NCBI GenBank assembly: GCA_023245235.1
Contig: JAHFKT010000001.1
Location: 3,923-48,022 of the forward strand
DNA from: Candidatus Yanofskyibacteriota bacterium
GTDB lineage: Bacteria; Patescibacteriota; Minisyncoccia; 2-02-FULL-40-12; GWA2-44-9
DNA: 44,100 nucleotides
Direction of reading: 5' to 3'
The notes beneath the pieces were generated by a model that saw only the letters and a list, made by a program, of their open reading frames with translations, was not told where the DNA came from and made no database searches. The position numbers and the translations under genes were made by a program. This document shows, one piece after another, positions 42,109-44,100 of this stretch (the stretch's first letter is position 1; the number at the start of each line of letters is the position of its first letter).

Positions 42109-43497
42109 ATGCAGCGAACTCATATCGGCGATATCAAAGATCTGGTCGGCCAGTCAGTCGACCTGTACGGCTGGGTCCATACCCGCCGAGATCACGGTAA
42201 ACTTATTTTTATCGATATCCGGGACCGGAGCGGCATCGCTCAGGTCGTCTTTACGCCGAAAACACCCGGCTACGAGTCCGCCAGCCAGTTGCGCAGCGAA
42301 TGGGTCATCCGTCTCAAAGGAAAAGTGAATGCCCGGCCCGAAAAGATGATCAACCCGGATATTCCGACCGGCAAAGTCGAAATTGAACCGCTGGAACTCG
42401 AAATTCTCAACAAAGCTGAAACTCCTCCTTTTCCGATAGATACTGACGGCAAAGAGATCGGCGAGGAACACCGGATGAAGTACCGGTACCTTGACCTGCG
42501 CCGTGAACGGATGGCCCGCAACATGATGATGCGGCACCGGCTCGTTAAATTTATCCGCGATCATCTTGACGGACAGGGGTTCCTTGAGATCGAAACGCCG
42601 ATCCTGACCAAATCCACGCCCGAAGGAGCCCGCGATTACGTGGTACCGTCCCGGCTGTATAACGGTAAGTTCTTCGCGCTTCCGCAATCGCCCCAGCAAT
42701 ACAAGCAATTGCTCATGGTCGCCGGTATGGAAAAATATTTCCAGATCGCCCGGTGTTTCCGTGACGAGGATACGAGAGGCGACCGTCAGCCGGAATTCAC
42801 ACAGCTGGATCTTGAGATGAGCTTTGTGGAGCGGGAAGACGTCATGCGCCTCAATGAAGAATTATTGATCTCCATCGTAAAGACACTCGCACCGGAGAAG
42901 AAGATACAGGAAGTTCCATTCCCGAGACTCTCGTACAAAGAAGCGATGGAGAAATACGGCACTGACCGGCCGGACCTGCGGAAGGACAAGGACGATCAGA
43001 ACCTGCTCGCATTCTGCTGGGTCATCGATTTCCCCTTCTTTGAAAAGACCGATGGCGGCGGGTGGACGTTCACCCATAATCCCTTCTCGGCGCCGAAGCC
43101 GGAGTTTATGCAGGACCTTCTGAACGGTACCAATGTCGGCCAGATCATCACCAGTCAATATGACGTCGCATTGAACGGCTCTGAGATCGGCGGCGGCAGC
43201 ATCCGTAACCACACTCCCGAAGGATTACGGGCGGTATTCCGCATTATGGGTTTTGATGATGAGCGGATCGAACGTAATTTCGGCCATATGCTTCAGGCAT
43301 TCTCTTTCGGCGCTCCGCCGCACGGGGGTATTGCATGGGGCCTGGACCGGCTGATGACGTTGCTGACCGATGAGCCGAATATCCGGGAAGTCATCGCATT
43401 TCCCAAGACGGGGGATGCCCGGGACCTCCTGATGGAATCACCATCGGAGCTTGAAGGGAAGCAACTCAAAGAGCTGCATTTGAAGATTGAAAAATAA
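42109..43497 (+). CDS. aspS: Aspartyl-tRNA synthetase, short form without GAD insertion
   Basis: The 462-residue product has the OB-fold anticodon domain (VDLYGWVHTRRDHGKLIFI), class II motif 1 and 2 (FLEIETPILTKSTPEGARDY, CFRDEDTRGDRQPEFTQLD) and motif 3 (GGIAWGLDRLMTLL). The sequence around APPHGGIA and VIAFPKTGDARDLL is of the bacterial type. Bacterial AspRS normally has about 590 residues; here motif 2 leads to motif 3 through a short segment (WVIDFPFFEKTDGGGWTFTH), so the GAD insertion domain of about 130 residues is absent. It charges tRNA-Asp. The -10 TAAGAT lies six bases before the ATG. Confidence 0.95.
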   Translation: MQRTHIGDIKDLVGQSVDLYGWVHTRRDHGKLIFIDIRDRSGIAQVVFTPKTPGYESASQLRSEWVIRLKGKVNARPEKMINPDIPTGKVEIEPLELEILNKAETPPFPIDTDGKEIGEEHRMKYRYLDLRRERMARNMMMRHRLVKFIRDHLDGQGFLEIETPILTKSTPEGARDYVVPSRLYNGKFFALPQSPQQYKQLLMVAGMEKYFQIARCFRDEDTRGDRQPEFTQLDLEMSFVEREDVMRLNEELLISIVKTLAPEKKIQEVPFPRLSYKEAMEKYGTDRPDLRKDKDDQNLLAFCWVIDFPFFEKTDGGGWTFTHNPFSAPKPEFMQDLLNGTNVGQIITSQYDVALNGSEIGGGSIRNHTPEGLRAVFRIMGFDDERIERNFGHMLQAFSFGAPPHGGIAWGLDRLMTLLTDEPNIREVIAFPKTGDARDLLMESPSELEGKQLKELHLKIEK

Positions 43498-44100
43498 TGG
43501 CACGGAAAATCACGATACTATCGATCATTATAGCGGTTTTATTTTCGGTCAACGTTTATTTTTTGGTTACAAGCGCCGGGATCAAAGATCAGGATGCCGG
43601 TCCCGTTTTTAATACGGCCCAGGTCTATGTGATGCCGGTCACTCAGGCCGATTTCCTTCCGATCCTTGATGCCTCGACCGGAAACATAGCTCTCGATGCA
43701 CGCTCGGCGATCGTATATGATATAAAATCGAACCGGGCTTTATTCAGCAAGGACAGCAGGCAAAAACTTCCGATCGCTTCGCTGACGAAGATCCTGACCG
43801 CGATAGTCGTATGGGAGAATATGAGCCCCAATGATATCGTGACCGTGCAGCCCGATGCGGTCAAAGTTGACGGCGAGCGGCAGGACTTGTATACCGGCGA
43901 AACCATGAGCGTCACTAATCTCATGCAGCTGATGCTGGTGGAGTCATCGAATGATGCCGCCTATGCTCTGCGGGATCATGTCGCCACGAAGAATCTCGAC
44001 TTGGTTGCCATGATGAACGCAAAAGCCGCCGCACTCGATATGAACAGCACTCATGCCGTTGATCCTGCCGGATTGGACGACCGCGGATACTCGACGGCCG
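43497..44100 (+). CDS. D-alanyl-D-alanine carboxypeptidase (PBP5/6 type), partial
   Basis: The ATG at 43497 overlaps the aspS stop (TAATG). The visible 201 codons show an N-terminal membrane/signal segment (ITILSIIIAVLFSVNVYFLV) and the S11 serine-peptidase core: the SxxK motif ASLTKILTA, then VESSNDAAYAL (SxN). The KTG motif would lie past the right edge. It trims the terminal D-Ala from peptidoglycan stem peptides, on the outer side of the membrane. Translational coupling to aspS is by the overlapping stop/start. Confidence 0.9.
   Translation, partial: MARKITILSIIIAVLFSVNVYFLVTSAGIKDQDAGPVFNTAQVYVMPVTQADFLPILDASTGNIALDARSAIVYDIKSNRALFSKDSRQKLPIASLTKILTAIVVWENMSPNDIVTVQPDAVKVDGERQDLYTGETMSVTNLMQLMLVESSNDAAYALRDHVATKNLDLVAMMNAKAAALDMNSTHAVDPAGLDDRGYSTA

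Overview
The window looks like part of the genome of a Candidate Phyla Radiation (Patescibacteria) bacterium, probably from the Parcubacteria side. The evidence is indirect. Genes are tightly packed, and many promoters sit so close to the start codon that the mRNA would be nearly leaderless. The aspartyl-tRNA synthetase is short and lacks the bacterial GAD insertion. A sigma-region-4/HARE-HTH protein and a lone type IV secretion-like ATPase pair are present, and most of the window is given to surface glycans. TGA is used as a stop (for example in secF), so the genetic code is the standard one. No plasmid, phage or IS genes, no rRNA and no CRISPR array were seen.

Bases 1-8,550 (minus strand) form one compact operon with 3-7 base gaps. 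In transcription order it encodes a small HTH regulator, an MsbA-like ABC exporter, a fused ATP sulfurylase/APS kinase (PAPS synthesis, currently frameshifted near its end), a DUF2061 membrane protein, a GT2 glycosyltransferase fused to a PAPS-dependent sulfotransferase, a TIGR04325 methyltransferase, UDP-GlcNAc 2-epimerase and a GT4 glycosyltransferase cut by the window edge. Together they read as a self-contained pathway that activates sulfate, assembles and sulfates a surface glycan, and exports it. The promoter carries two 8-base direct repeats one helical turn apart, possibly the operator of the HTH protein.

Bases 8,570-19,260 hold a second glycan block. It contains a GDP-fucose synthase-like reductase (minus), two GT4 enzymes (the second frameshifted), an FdtA-like ketoisomerase with a DegT aminotransferase for a dTDP-3-amino-6-deoxyhexose, a Wzx-type flippase, an O-antigen ligase/polymerase with TPRs, and the membrane phosphoglycosyltransferase that would start the glycan. 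A pyruvoyl-dependent arginine decarboxylase sits between the last two.

Bases 19,300-26,120 are mostly housekeeping: a tiny Lys-rich protein with a leader ORF, HPF/RaiA, SecA, a HIT-like protein, a cytidylyltransferase-like protein fused to a diadenylate-cyclase-like domain, and GpmI. A 270-base nested-palindrome element follows.

Bases 26,200-32,570 are accessory: an anchored thermonuclease with an ASCH protein, M14 and M16 peptidases each with its own promoter, a secreted W/Y-rich protein, and two Cas4/RecB-like nuclease relatives separated by a second palindrome-rich spacer. Bases 32,660-44,100 carry secD-secF, the sigma-4/HARE protein, the membrane protein plus VirD4/HerA-like ATPase pair, an HD phosphohydrolase, tRNA-Lys, three small unknown genes, aspS and the beginning of a D,D-carboxypeptidase.
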